From: Muribaculaceae bacterium
GTDB taxonomy: Bacteria; Bacteroidota; Bacteroidia; Bacteroidales; Muribaculaceae
Direction: 5' to 3'
Assembly (NCBI GenBank): GCA_023663365.1
Contig: JAMPHP010000001.1
Coordinates: forward strand, 395,829-459,828
DNA length: 64,000 nt
This document shows, piece after piece, positions 27,211 through 35,180 of the stretch. Every line of letters starts with the position of its first letter. Position 1 is the first letter of the stretch. The notes under the pieces were generated by a model. It was not told where the DNA came from. It was given only the letters and a program-made list of their open reading frames with translations, and did no database searches. The position numbers and the translations under genes are program-made.

Positions 27211-27244
27211 CGGCGTATCGATATACCGGTATATCGACACGCCG
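27211..27244. terminator. Long palindrome between the thiamine receptor and pnuT
   Basis: A 17-base stem with one mismatch and no loop, centred at 27227/27228 (TATACCGGTATA core). There is no T tract, so it may stabilise or partly end the receptor mRNA rather than fully terminate it. Confidence 0.5.
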
Positions 27245-27256
27245 ACTGCTCTTCCA

Positions 27257-29485
27257 CTAAAATTCAACGGCTATCGAGCCCATAAAGTTGATGGGTGCCT
27301 GTGCGGCATAGCCCGCATAGCGGTAGATTTCTTTGCTGCCGTCGGCGGCCACGGTGTAGCCTGCGCCCGAATAGCCGTTGGCGAAGTACTTCTCGTTGAA
27401 GAGGTTGTACACCGAAAGACCCAGACGCAGCTTTTTGATGCCTGCCACGTCGGTGAAGGTGTAGCCGGCGTGGAGGTCGGTCACGAAGTAGGCGTCGAGC
27501 ACGGTGTCTTCGGAGTGGGCGTTGTTGAGGTACTGCTTGCTCACATAGCGCGAGGCGAGCTGCCCGTCGAAGCCGGCGGCACGGAAGTTGAAGGCATTGT
27601 TGAGAGTAAACGACGGCGAGAATGCTATCGGAGTGTCGCCGCGGTCGATGGTGATGGGGTTCGTCCACTCGTCCTCATATATATACTCTGTGAAATCCTT
27701 GATGCGGTTGCGCGAGAGCGTGGCGTTGATCTGCCAGTCGAACCACTTCACCGGCTTGAGCACACCCTGCAGCTCTATGCCGGCGCGGTAGCTGTGGGGC
27801 ACGTTCACGCTCAGGGCGTTGCCGGTGTCGGAGAGCTGACCGGTGGCCACAAGCTGGTCCTTGTAGTCCATGAAGTAGAGGTTGGCGCCCACCGAGAAGA
27901 GGTCGGTGGTGTAGAAGTAGCCGGCCTCGTAGTCGAAGAGGCGCTCTGCCGAGGGATAGTGCGCGGGGTCACCGTCGGTGAAGTTGTCGCGCACGGGCTC
28001 CTTGTGAGCCACGCTCCACGATGCGTAGGCGCGGTGGCCCTTGTGCGTCCAGTTGAGGCCCACCTTGGGGTTGAAGAAGTTGTAGCGGCGGAGGATGTCG
28101 AGCTGAGCCATGGCGCCGGTGTTCCAGTCGTAGTTGTCGCTCACACCGTCGATGGTGTAGTGTATGTGGCGGTACTGCAGGTCGGCGTAGGCCGAGAGGC
28201 CGCCGACGATGTCGTAGGCCGCGCGGGCATAGATGTTGAAGTCAGTCTTGTCGCCGCGGTTGCGGTAGTACTCCTGCAGAGGGTTGATGTCGCCCACGTA
28301 GTTGCGCACCCATGCTATGCGGCCGAAGTGGTTGCCGCGGAAGTGGTTGGCGGCAGCCCCTACCACAGCCTCGAGGCGCTCTCCGCTGTACTTGGCCGAC
28401 ACCGTGCCGCCGCCGAAGTGGTTGCGGTTGTGCTTCAGGCGCACAAGGTCGCTCTTCTCCACCACGGTGCCGTCGGCAGTCTCGAAGGGCTCGAGGCCAT
28501 ACTCCACGAGCGTGCGGCGGGTCTTGAGCTGACGGTAGTAGCCGTCGTCGTCGGTGTAGAAGAGTGCGGCCGAGAGATACCAGCGGTCACTCAGGCGCTG
28601 GCTCAGCAGAAGCTGGAAGTGGTGCTGCACGAAGTTGTCGGTCTGGTCGGGATAGTACGCCCGCGAGCCGTCGTCGGCAGTATACTCGCCGCAGGGGTTA
28701 TAGCGCCGCCCGTACTCGGCCATCTGCTCCTTCGAGGCATAGTCCCAGGCCATGTAGGTCTGCTCCTTGCCGCCGAAGGCAATCAGGCGCAGCAGCGTGC
28801 CGCCATTGCTGTATGCCACCTGGCCGAAGTAGCTCCACAACTTCGAGAAGGCGCGGTCGATATATCCGTCGGAGCCGATGTGACTCAGGCGGGCATCCAC
28901 CGTCCAGTGGCCGCCGAGCAGACCCGAGCCGGCGCGCAGAGTCTGCTTGTTGGAGTTATAAGAGCCGTAGGAAGCGCTCAGGCCGGCGTAGGCCTCGGTC
29001 GAGGGAGCATCGGTGATCATGTTGATGCTCGCGCCGAAGGCTCCCGCGCCGTTTGTCGAGGTGCCGGCGCCGCGCTGGATCTGGATGTCGCGCACCGACG
29101 ATGCCAGGTCGGGCATATTCACCCAGTACACATTGTGGCTCTCGGCATCGTTGATGGGTATACCGTTGGCGGTCACGTTGATGCGCGAGGCATCGGAACC
29201 GCGCACACGCATGGAGGTGTAGCCTATGCCGGCACCTGCGTCGGAAGCACTCACCACAGAGGGAGTCATGCCGAGCAGATACGGCACATCGCGCCCCGTG
29301 TTGGAGGCTTCGAGGTCGGCCTTAAGAATGTTGGTGAAAGCCACGGGCGATTTCGCCGAGGCACGGTTTGCCACAATCTCCACGTCGTGGAGAGCTACAG
29401 TGTCGGTGCTTTCGCTTGCCGACACTGCCGGTGCGAGAGCTGCCGCGCACAGGGGCAGCCAAGCACAGATCGAGTGTCTGTTCAT
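27257..29485 (-). CDS. TonB-dependent outer membrane receptor, thiamine uptake
   Basis: A 742-residue receptor with signal peptide (about 1-23), a plug domain (about 45-155, with ILKADLEAS and MRVRGSDASRINVTANGIPIND) and a 22-strand barrel ending in the aromatic-rich FMGSIAVEF. Substrate assignment rests on context: a TPP riboswitch precedes it and a PnuT-like transporter follows, the arrangement known for thiamine uptake in Bacteroides. The promoter region carries two tandem copies of a conserved promoter repeat. Confidence 0.93.
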   Translation of the reverse strand: MNRHSICAWLPLCAAALAPAVSASESTDTVALHDVEIVANRASAKSPVAFTNILKADLEASNTGRDVPYLLGMTPSVVSASDAGAGIGYTSMRVRGSDASRINVTANGIPINDAESHNVYWVNMPDLASSVRDIQIQRGAGTSTNGAGAFGASINMITDAPSTEAYAGLSASYGSYNSNKQTLRAGSGLLGGHWTVDARLSHIGSDGYIDRAFSKLWSYFGQVAYSNGGTLLRLIAFGGKEQTYMAWDYASKEQMAEYGRRYNPCGEYTADDGSRAYYPDQTDNFVQHHFQLLLSQRLSDRWYLSAALFYTDDDGYYRQLKTRRTLVEYGLEPFETADGTVVEKSDLVRLKHNRNHFGGGTVSAKYSGERLEAVVGAAANHFRGNHFGRIAWVRNYVGDINPLQEYYRNRGDKTDFNIYARAAYDIVGGLSAYADLQYRHIHYTIDGVSDNYDWNTGAMAQLDILRRYNFFNPKVGLNWTHKGHRAYASWSVAHKEPVRDNFTDGDPAHYPSAERLFDYEAGYFYTTDLFSVGANLYFMDYKDQLVATGQLSDTGNALSVNVPHSYRAGIELQGVLKPVKWFDWQINATLSRNRIKDFTEYIYEDEWTNPITIDRGDTPIAFSPSFTLNNAFNFRAAGFDGQLASRYVSKQYLNNAHSEDTVLDAYFVTDLHAGYTFTDVAGIKKLRLGLSVYNLFNEKYFANGYSGAGYTVAADGSKEIYRYAGYAAQAPINFMGSIAVEF

Positions 29486-29496
29486 TTTGTTAATTT

Positions 29497-29592
29497 CACT
29501 ACGCCGGTATTAACCGGATCAGGTTCAAAGGGTATGATCTCAGCTAAGCGCGCCGGTCGATGCCGGAGGGCTTCGCACCCCTATAACTAAGT
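29497..29592 (-). promoter_or_regulatory. TPP riboswitch (THI element)
   Basis: Minus-strand leader of the TonB receptor gene. It contains the thi-box landmarks in order: GGGGTGC, a P2/P3 region, GCTGAGAT, ACCC, GAACCTGATC and GGTTAATACCGGCG. It ends about 11 bases before the ATG, so thiamine pyrophosphate binding would most simply hide the start region or ribosome access. Confidence 0.96.
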
Positions 29593-29616
29593 ATGTCTGT
29601 TTTGCCTTTCGGCGCT

Positions 29617-29661
29617 GCAAAAGTACGAATAAGTCGAGAGACAAGCAAATTTATTTAGCTT
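29617..29661 (-). promoter_or_regulatory. Promoter repeat copy 2 (thiamine receptor, proximal)
   Basis: TTTG (29646-29649), 20 bases, TACTTTTG (29618-29625) on the minus strand. Transcription would start near 29612, about 20 bases before the riboswitch. Confidence 0.88.
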
Positions 29662-29689
29662 GTCCGAGCGGAAGTACTTAAGCCGGTAG

Positions 29690-29734
29690 GCAAAAGTACG
29701 AATAAGTCGAGAGACAAGCAAATTTATTTAGCTT
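29690..29734 (-). promoter_or_regulatory. Promoter repeat copy 3 (thiamine receptor, distal)
   Basis: TTTG (29719-29722), 20 bases, TACTTTTG (29691-29698). It is part of a direct repeat of about 65 bases (29617-29681 and 29690-29754), so the receptor gene has two tandem near-identical promoters 73 bases apart. Confidence 0.85.
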
Positions 29735-29880
29735 GACCGAGCGGAAGTACTTATAATAATCCGAATATGCAAATGCTGCCCGCCGCGCCGCTCCGCAGGC
29801 ATAAAGTGCGCCGAAATACCCGAAAACGCTCGCAAAGTGATTAAAAAGTGTTAACGAAGCGCATTTTGTTGCCCGTTTAC

Positions 29881-29982
29881 TTGCATGGCTTGCAAAAAGT
29901 CTATACCTTTGCATCGTGTTTTTCATGGTATAGATTTAAGGTTAACTGGATTGGTTGTCGGGAGACAATCAATTTTTTTTGT
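29881..29982 (+). ncRNA. Candidate small RNA with own promoter and terminator
   Basis: TTG (29881-29883), a 20-base spacer and TACCTTTG (29904-29911) form a consensus promoter. About 45 bases later a 10-base stem (ATTGGTTGTC with GACAATCAAT, one G-U pair) and a GGGA loop are followed by eight T. The transcript would be about 65 bases with no ORF of note. The layout resembles small RNA classes described in Bacteroidales, such as Bacteroidales-1, but membership is not established here. The rest of 29755-30002 shows nothing else. Confidence 0.7.
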
Positions 29983-30002
29983 ACCTGAGCCAAAAATTCG
30001 AT

Positions 30003-30213
30003 ACGCCGCGGGGATGGATGCCTACGCCGCGGGGGATCTCAGAATCCCCCGCAACACTATAGTGGGGTTTCCAAACCCAGGAAAGGCGAAAGAACTATCT
30101 TCACCTTTTCGCCGCGCAGCAAGAAATCCGCCACGGCAGCAAAATAGTTCCTTCCAGGGTTTGGAAACCCCACTGTAGGGAGTGGCGGATAGGGAAATCC
30201 GCCACGGCAGCAA
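30003..30213. repeat. REP-like element cluster 2
   Basis: An inverted pair. Left half: GGGGGAT/ATCCCCC stem, CACTATAGTGG, GGGTTTCCAAACCC, AGGAAAGG. Right half (inverted): CCAGGGTTTGGAAACCCC, CACTGTAGGGAG, then the GGCGGAT/ATCCGCC stem. It fills the gap between the small RNA and the CBM9-like gene stop. Confidence 0.88.
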
Positions 30214-30242
30214 GCAACTACTCATATCTCATACCTCATAAC

Positions 30243-30854
30243 TCATACCTCGAAGCCGATTTCGCCGAAGTCCTGCGGGCGGTGGAAGTTGGGCTCGGGC
30301 GAGTGTACGGCTTGCCATGCCATGTAGTGAGGGTTGCGTAGACCGTCGCCGCACTTATAGAAGTTGGCGCGGGCACGGAGCCCGCTGAAGTCGCTGATAC
30401 CGCTGCGGAAGAAGGTCGCCGCCGGTATGGCGAGCTCGAGCTGCCATGGCGCGCCGAGCTCCGTCTCCGCCAAGGGCACGTGCGGCAGCGACGAGCGCCG
30501 GCCTATGGCCGCCACGAGCTCCGGCGGAGCAGGGCATACATCGAGCTCGCGCCCGCGGCGGAAACATGCCAGCACCGTGCCTATGCAGTTGGCCTCTATA
30601 TTATAGTACCCGCCGTCGGGCTCGCCGAAGTCGAAGAAAGCCTCCACGCACGAGTCGAGCCACACCGCGCTGCCGTCGGCGGTCTCGCGGGCTGCCGTGC
30701 TGCACTCATCCACAGTGAAGCGCAGATGTAGCGCCGACCCCGTGTGCCTCAGCTCCAGACTCACTTCGGGGCGGTAGGGAGCCACCTCGGGCCAGCAGCA
30801 CACGCCCAGGCTCACACGCGCGGGAGCATCCGCGCCGCGCGGCACCGTCAGCAT
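30243..30854 (-). CDS. Carbohydrate-binding family 9-like protein
   Basis: A 203-residue protein of the CBM9-like fold: YRPEVSLELRHTGSALHLRFTVDE at the start, the block WLDSCVEAFFDF, then GGYYNIEANCIGTVL and a late WQLELAIPAATFF. No signal peptide is visible, so it may act in the cytoplasm. The ATG at 30854 overlaps the kinase gene by seven bases. The pairing with a NahK-like kinase is common in Bacteroidota and suggests a role in using host or dietary amino sugars. Confidence 0.82.
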   Translation of the reverse strand: MLTVPRGADAPARVSLGVCCWPEVAPYRPEVSLELRHTGSALHLRFTVDECSTAARETADGSAVWLDSCVEAFFDFGEPDGGYYNIEANCIGTVLACFRRGRELDVCPAPPELVAAIGRRSSLPHVPLAETELGAPWQLELAIPAATFFRSGISDFSGLRARANFYKCGDGLRNPHYMAWQAVHSPEPNFHRPQDFGEIGFEV

Positions 30855-31963
30855 GAGCGATGCTTTGCCGTGGCTCGCGCCACGATGTCCTTCATAGCCT
30901 CGTAGTTGGCCTCCATGCTCTCGAGCAAGCGCAGCTGCGCGCGGGTGCGTCGCAGATTGTGCTCGGCATCCTTCACCTTATAGTAACGGTCGCCGTCGAT
31001 ATAGTCCATCAGGAAGCGGAGCACCTGCTCGTAGGTGATATAGATTGCCGAAAAAGCGAGCCACTCCAGCTCCGGCTCGGTGAGCACCGCCGCCTGGCAC
31101 GAGAGATAGCCCTCGGTGTAAGCCTCCATCATAGGCAGCGAGAGGCCCACCGTGCTGAGGTCGGCGGCATCCTCGGCACCCGTGTTGGCATAGGTGCGGA
31201 TGGCATCGCCGAAATCGTTGTGCACGGGCGCCGTCATCACCGTGTCGAGGTCTATCACGCAGAGCACGCGGCCGCTGCGGTCGAAGAGGATGTTGTTGAT
31301 CTTGGTGTCGTTGTGCGTCACGCGCGAGGGAATCACGCCCGAGCTCACAAGCCCGTAGTACTCCATCATGCGCCCGCGGCGCTGCTCTATGGCCTCGATC
31401 TCGGCAGCCACCGAGGCGGCGCGCCCTGCTGCATCGGCTGCCAGCGAAGCATCCCACTGCTTGAAGCGGAAGGCAATGTCGTGAAAGCCCGGGATAGTGG
31501 CCGTGAGAGGCTCGGCGAAGTCGGCAAGCTGAGCCTGGAAGCGCCCTATACCCATGCCGCCCATGCGAGCCAGGGCCGGAGTGTCGGCGCGGTCGTAGGC
31601 CACAGTGTCAGCTATGAACACAGCCATCGTCCAGCAGCCGCCCTCGGCGTCGGTCCACACATAGCTGTGTGCGTCGGAGCGCAGAGGCACGATAGTCATT
31701 ACCTCGCGGGCGGGGTCGCCGCCTGCGGCGAGCACCTTGGAGCGGATGTGCGCCGTCACCTTGCGGATATTCTCCATCATGGCCGGCACATCGGCGAAGA
31801 TGGCCGTATTCTTGCGCTGCAGGATATAGTCGGGCGTGTCGGCGCCGGCAGTGCGCACAATAAAAGTATCGTTGATAAAACCCTCGCCGAGAGGCCGCAC
31901 CTCGGCGATGCTGCCCTCGAGGGCGAAGTGCCCGGCGATAGCCGGGAGAGTGTCGGTGCTCAT
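30848..31963 (-). CDS. APH-fold sugar kinase (NahK-like N-acetylhexosamine kinase)
   Basis: A 371-residue kinase of the aminoglycoside phosphotransferase fold. The catalytic loop THNDTKINNILFD and the metal-binding VIDLDTVM match N-acetylhexosamine 1-kinases, which phosphorylate GlcNAc/GalNAc at C1, better than antibiotic kinases. N-terminal GEGFINDTFIV forms the nucleotide-binding strand pair. The ATG at 31963 was chosen because the region upstream is Ser/Thr-rich and not family-like. Substrate specificity is inferred from family only. Confidence 0.85.
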   Translation of the reverse strand: MSTDTLPAIAGHFALEGSIAEVRPLGEGFINDTFIVRTAGADTPDYILQRKNTAIFADVPAMMENIRKVTAHIRSKVLAAGGDPAREVMTIVPLRSDAHSYVWTDAEGGCWTMAVFIADTVAYDRADTPALARMGGMGIGRFQAQLADFAEPLTATIPGFHDIAFRFKQWDASLAADAAGRAASVAAEIEAIEQRRGRMMEYYGLVSSGVIPSRVTHNDTKINNILFDRSGRVLCVIDLDTVMTAPVHNDFGDAIRTYANTGAEDAADLSTVGLSLPMMEAYTEGYLSCQAAVLTEPELEWLAFSAIYITYEQVLRFLMDYIDGDRYYKVKDAEHNLRRTRAQLRLLESMEANYEAMKDIVARATAKHRSC

Positions 31964-32043
31964 GGTATGCGGTATAGAAGAGTTGGATGTATGTGTAGAA
32001 CTATAACGCTTGCGCGTCTGCCGATATTGCGCAAGCATAAAAA

Positions 32044-32075
32044 TTTGGATATTAAATAAAAAAGCGCTACCTTTG
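32044..32075 (+). promoter_or_regulatory. Promoter of rplS
   Basis: TTTG (32044-32047), 20 bases, TACCTTTG (32068-32075). The leader of about 80 bases contains a small stem GCAGG/CCTGC at 32098-32115, a possible ribosomal-protein control element. Confidence 0.8.
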
Positions 32076-32160
32076 CAGTCGATTTCGTAATCTCTGGCAG
32101 GACAAGCAGCCTGCGTATATTGCGAGTAATGTTAACATTCTAAATCATTTACACGTCAAA

Positions 32161-32523
32161 ATGGACTTGATTAAAATTGCCGAAGAAGCATTCGCTACCG
32201 GCAAGCAGCATCCCGAATTCGGCCCCGGCGACACCATCACCGTGGCATACCGAATCAAAGAAGGTAACAAAGAGCGTATCCAGCAGTACCGTGGTGTCGT
32301 TATCCGCATCTCAGGCGAAGGCGCTAAAAAGCGCTTCACCGTGCGCAAGATGAGCGACAACATCGGCGTGGAGCGTATCTTCCCCATCGAGTCGCCCTTC
32401 ATCGACAGCATCACCGTCAACAAATACGGTAAAGTGCGTCGTGCAAAGCTTTACTACCTCCGTGGCCTCACCGGCAAGAAAGCCCGTATCAAAGAGCGTC
32501 GCGTAGTAGCTCCCAAGAAATAA
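32161..32523 (+). CDS. rplS: 50S ribosomal protein L19
   Basis: A 120-residue ribosomal protein at the interface of the two subunits. The block [20 protein letters not shown], the strand [26 protein letters not shown] and the C-terminal [18 protein letters not shown] are all diagnostic. It is a single-gene unit with its own promoter and a terminator 25 bases downstream. Confidence 0.98.
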   Translation: MDLIKIAEEAFATGKQHPEFGPGDTITVAYRIKEGNKERIQQYRGVVIRISGEGAKKRFTVRKMSDNIGVERIFPIESPFIDSITVNKYGKVRRAKLYYLRGLTGKKARIKERRVVAPKK

Positions 32524-32547
32524 GAGCACTCAGGGCTCCAAAGACCT

Positions 32548-32592
32548 CTATAAGCGGCCTGTATACCCCGGCGGTACACAGGCCGCTTATAA
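32548..32592 (+). terminator. Terminator after rplS
   Basis: A stem of about 18 bases (TATAAGCGGCCTGT and its complement, one mismatch) around the loop CCCCGGCGG, followed by a short T tract (GTTTCC). Confidence 0.85.
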
Positions 32593-32600
32593 GTTTCCCC

Positions 32601-32787
32601 GCCGTGGCGGATTTCCCTATCCGCCACTCCCTACAGTAGGGTTTCATAACCCAGGAAAGGTGAAGAAGCTATTTACTAGCTGTGTCGAAAAGGTGAAAAT
32701 AGTTCCTTCCTGGGTTGTGAAACCCCACTGTAGCGTTGCGGGGGATTCGGAGATCCCCCGCGGCGAAGAAGAAATCCCCCGCGGCGT
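32601..32787. repeat. REP-like element cluster 3
   Basis: Left half: GGCGGAT/ATCCGCC stem then GGGTTTCATAACCC. Right half: GGGTTGTGAAACCC then the GGGGGAT/ATCCCCC stem, plus a spare CCCCCGCGGCG. Both inner palindromes depart from the usual GGGTTTCCAAACCC, and they do so in mirrored fashion. The remaining gap to 32923 holds the -7 element of the next gene. Confidence 0.88.
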
Positions 32788-32843
32788 AAAAGCATCTAAG
32801 GTTAAAATCCGTTAAAATATATCCGCATTAAAGATTTTTATTC

Positions 32844-32851
32844 TACCTTTG
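32844..32851 (+). promoter_or_regulatory. -7 element before the secreted protein gene
   Basis: TACCTTTG, 72 bases before the ATG. No good -33 TTG is present. Confidence 0.5.
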
Positions 32852-32923
32852 CGTTCACCAACGCCTCCGAGCGTTCCCTTTTTGTGATTCAAACTTTCTT
32901 AACTTAACATAACCTATCTAACT

Positions 32924-34555
32924 ATGAAAAAAATCTACCTGTTTCTGGTAGCGCTGCTCGCGTCCGTATCGGTCAGCTGGGCGGAAGATCTCACGGTCTA
33001 TTTCGACAATTCAGAGACAAATTGGGAAAACGTCTATATCCATTATTGGAATATGGGCGGTGCCGGCCAAACTAACTGGAATTCCTGCCCGCAACTGACT
33101 GAAACCGAAGTCATCAATGGTAAAGCATGTCTTAAATATGTGATTGCCAACGCAACAGTCTATGCAAACTCCGGTCTTCTTTTTAAGAACGCTACAGGGG
33201 AAACAACCACTAAAACAAATAATGTCGAAGGATTAGATATCAAAAATGGCATTATAGTGGGTCAAAACGGCATAATATCTGGCGGCTCAGGCACAGTTAA
33301 TTATAAAATCCATGGTGAAATATTTGGTGATGCAAATTGGTCTAACAAACCTATGGAAGAGCAGGCTGATGGCACATGGATGCTACGTAGTGAAGTTGTT
33401 GCCGGTGGCTTTGGCATACAGAAGATTGAGAATGGGTCACAGACCGATTGGCTTAACTCTACCGGTGACGCAGACGTGAATGATGCTTCATTAGGCAATC
33501 CACTCCCTGTACAAAGTTATGGTACTAATTGGGCCTCAACATTGGTCGGTGAATATGTATTCGTTTTTGACCCAAAAGCCAATACACTCGTTATCACCAA
33601 GCCTTCATTGGAAAAAGGCGAAATCTATGTTATCGGCACACTTGAGGCCGGCGAATGGATGCCTATGAGTGGCGCAGTCGCACTTGCCGAGACCGAAGCC
33701 GGCTCGAAGATTTATACAGGTGAGGTAAGTTTTACTACCACCACCGAAGGCTATAGCCATTTCTCCATCATTACTAAAAAAGGAGCTAATGATAGCGATT
33801 GGCCGACTGTCAATGCTTGCCGCTATGGCGCAGCAAGTAACAATGATTTGCTCAATCAATTAGGCAAATCGTATACATTGTCTAAGAATGAGAATACATA
33901 TAAATTTTATGGTGGTGGTACATACCTCGTGACAGTCGACATGAATGGGTCTGCGGTTACACTCAGCCCTATAGCGCATCCCGAAAAAATTTACATGCAC
34001 GGCACATTCTGGGATCGTCACTTCGACTTTGCAGACCCCTGCGAGGCTAAGCATCAAGGCGACGGTGTATATAAGTTTGTCAGCATCTTGGTTGAGGCTG
34101 CAGTCGGTGAAGAAGTAGGCTACTTCGCACTTTCTTCGGGCAAGCATGAGAAAGCGCAGTCATCGATGGCTCGTGTAGCTCCCGGTGCGCTTGATAAAGC
34201 GGGCATACTTGCAAAAATGAAAGATGCCAATATCGGCCATCGCTATGTGATGCAAGGTACAGCTTCGGAAGTGGGAATGAATGCATACATTCATGGCTTG
34301 GACGACGAAAGCAATGCTGTATATGCTGTTAAGCCAGGCTATTATGACCTTACAGTAAATCTTAACGAGGATGGTGTACATCAGATGAAAGTCGAGGAGA
34401 ACACCACCATAACCGGCATCGACAACATCGACATCGAAGCTGAGGATGCACCTGTTGAGTACTTCAACCTTCAGGGTGTGCGCGTAGCCAATCCCGAAGG
34501 CGGCATCTTCATCCGCCGTCAGGGCTCCAAGGTCAGCCGCGTATACGTGAAGTAA
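32924..34555 (+). CDS. Secreted multidomain protein with starch-binding-like modules and C-terminal sorting-like tail
   Basis: A 543-residue exported protein: signal peptide (about 1-20, ending SWAE), then LTVYFDNSETNWENVYIHYW, which resembles starch-binding CBM25/26 modules. Two or three further beta-sandwich repeats with GEIYVIGTLEAGEW and KIYMHGTFWDRHF follow, of the SusE/F kind. The last 37 residues (VEYFNLQGVRV to VYVK) match the M6 protease tail. The coding sequence is more AT-rich than its neighbours. No starch-use genes are adjacent, so binding of glucan is inference. Confidence 0.75.
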   Translation: MKKIYLFLVALLASVSVSWAEDLTVYFDNSETNWENVYIHYWNMGGAGQTNWNSCPQLTETEVINGKACLKYVIANATVYANSGLLFKNATGETTTKTNNVEGLDIKNGIIVGQNGIISGGSGTVNYKIHGEIFGDANWSNKPMEEQADGTWMLRSEVVAGGFGIQKIENGSQTDWLNSTGDADVNDASLGNPLPVQSYGTNWASTLVGEYVFVFDPKANTLVITKPSLEKGEIYVIGTLEAGEWMPMSGAVALAETEAGSKIYTGEVSFTTTTEGYSHFSIITKKGANDSDWPTVNACRYGAASNNDLLNQLGKSYTLSKNENTYKFYGGGTYLVTVDMNGSAVTLSPIAHPEKIYMHGTFWDRHFDFADPCEAKHQGDGVYKFVSILVEAAVGEEVGYFALSSGKHEKAQSSMARVAPGALDKAGILAKMKDANIGHRYVMQGTASEVGMNAYIHGLDDESNAVYAVKPGYYDLTVNLNEDGVHQMKVEENTTITGIDNIDIEAEDAPVEYFNLQGVRVANPEGGIFIRRQGSKVSRVYVK

Positions 34556-34612
34556 TTAAGCGCCAATTCCGCGGCGGATTAAAACGCCGAGAGAAATAAT
34601 ATGCCGTGGCGG

Positions 34613-34756
34613 ATTTCATTATCCGCCACTCCCTACAGTGGGGTTTCCAAACCCAGGAAAGGTGAAAAAAGTTCCTTCCTGGGTTTGGAAACCCCACTAA
34701 AGTGTTGCGGGGGATAATGAAATCCCCCGCGGCGTAAAAGCTCCCCCGCGGCGAGG
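34613..34756. repeat. REP-like element cluster 4
   Basis: Inverted pair: GGCGGAT/ATCCGCC stem and GGGTTTCCAAACCC, then after AGTTCCTTCC the inverted half ending in GGGGGAT/ATCCCCC, plus a spare CCCCCGCGGCG end. It fills the gap before the higA-like gene. Confidence 0.88.
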
Positions 34757-34811
34757 AATCCGATTCTAGCCATCTGCAACATTGTTGAACTTTCTAATCA
34801 TTACGATTGAT

Positions 34812-35156
34812 ATGATAGCATTAGCCGGCATTGAGCCAGGTATGATAGCAAATAATCTCACACCATTTGAGCCTACCCATCCCGGGGAGATTCTTCGGGA
34901 GGAAATCGAATGTAGAGGAATCACGCAAACCAAGCTCGCAAAAGAACTTGGTGTGAAAGTGTCGCTTCTCAATGAGCTAATCAATGGAAAAAGAGATTTT
35001 ACCATTGAATATGCCCTGATGCTGGAGGCGGCATTAGGCATAGACTCTGATTTCTGGATCAATCTTCAGACTGATTACAGCAAGGCTAAAGCAAAGCACG
35101 ATTCCACGTTCATGGCCAAACTGGCCAACATCCGACGTGTGGCCGCCGTATTATAA
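34812..35156 (+). CDS. Orphan HigA/VapI-type antitoxin
   Basis: A Cro/C1-type helix-turn-helix protein of the HigA family, about 114 residues from the ATG at 34812 (other starts at 34782 or 34842 are possible). HPGEILREEIECRGITQTKLAKELG carries the HTH, followed by LLNELINGKRDFTIEYALMLEAALG and FWINLQTDYSKAKAK, all typical. A HigB toxin gene normally lies just upstream; here that space holds only cluster 4 of the repeats, and downstream cluster 5. It may be a remnant, or act as a stand-alone regulator. Confidence 0.85.
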   Translation: MIALAGIEPGMIANNLTPFEPTHPGEILREEIECRGITQTKLAKELGVKVSLLNELINGKRDFTIEYALMLEAALGIDSDFWINLQTDYSKAKAKHDSTFMAKLANIRRVAAVL

Positions 35157-35180
35157 AGCTCTTATCCGACACTCCCTTCT

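Noticed and set aside
27470..29590. 706-codon open frame on the plus strand
   Set aside because: Antisense shadow of the TonB receptor gene, caused by high GC; composition is not protein-like.
29885..30178. 97-codon plus-strand ORF over the small RNA and repeats
   Set aside because: It runs through the predicted terminator and the REP-like cluster; no family or start signal.
30848..31963. Aminoglycoside resistance gene
   Set aside because: The catalytic loop and the CBM9-like neighbour fit NahK-type sugar kinases, not antibiotic kinases.
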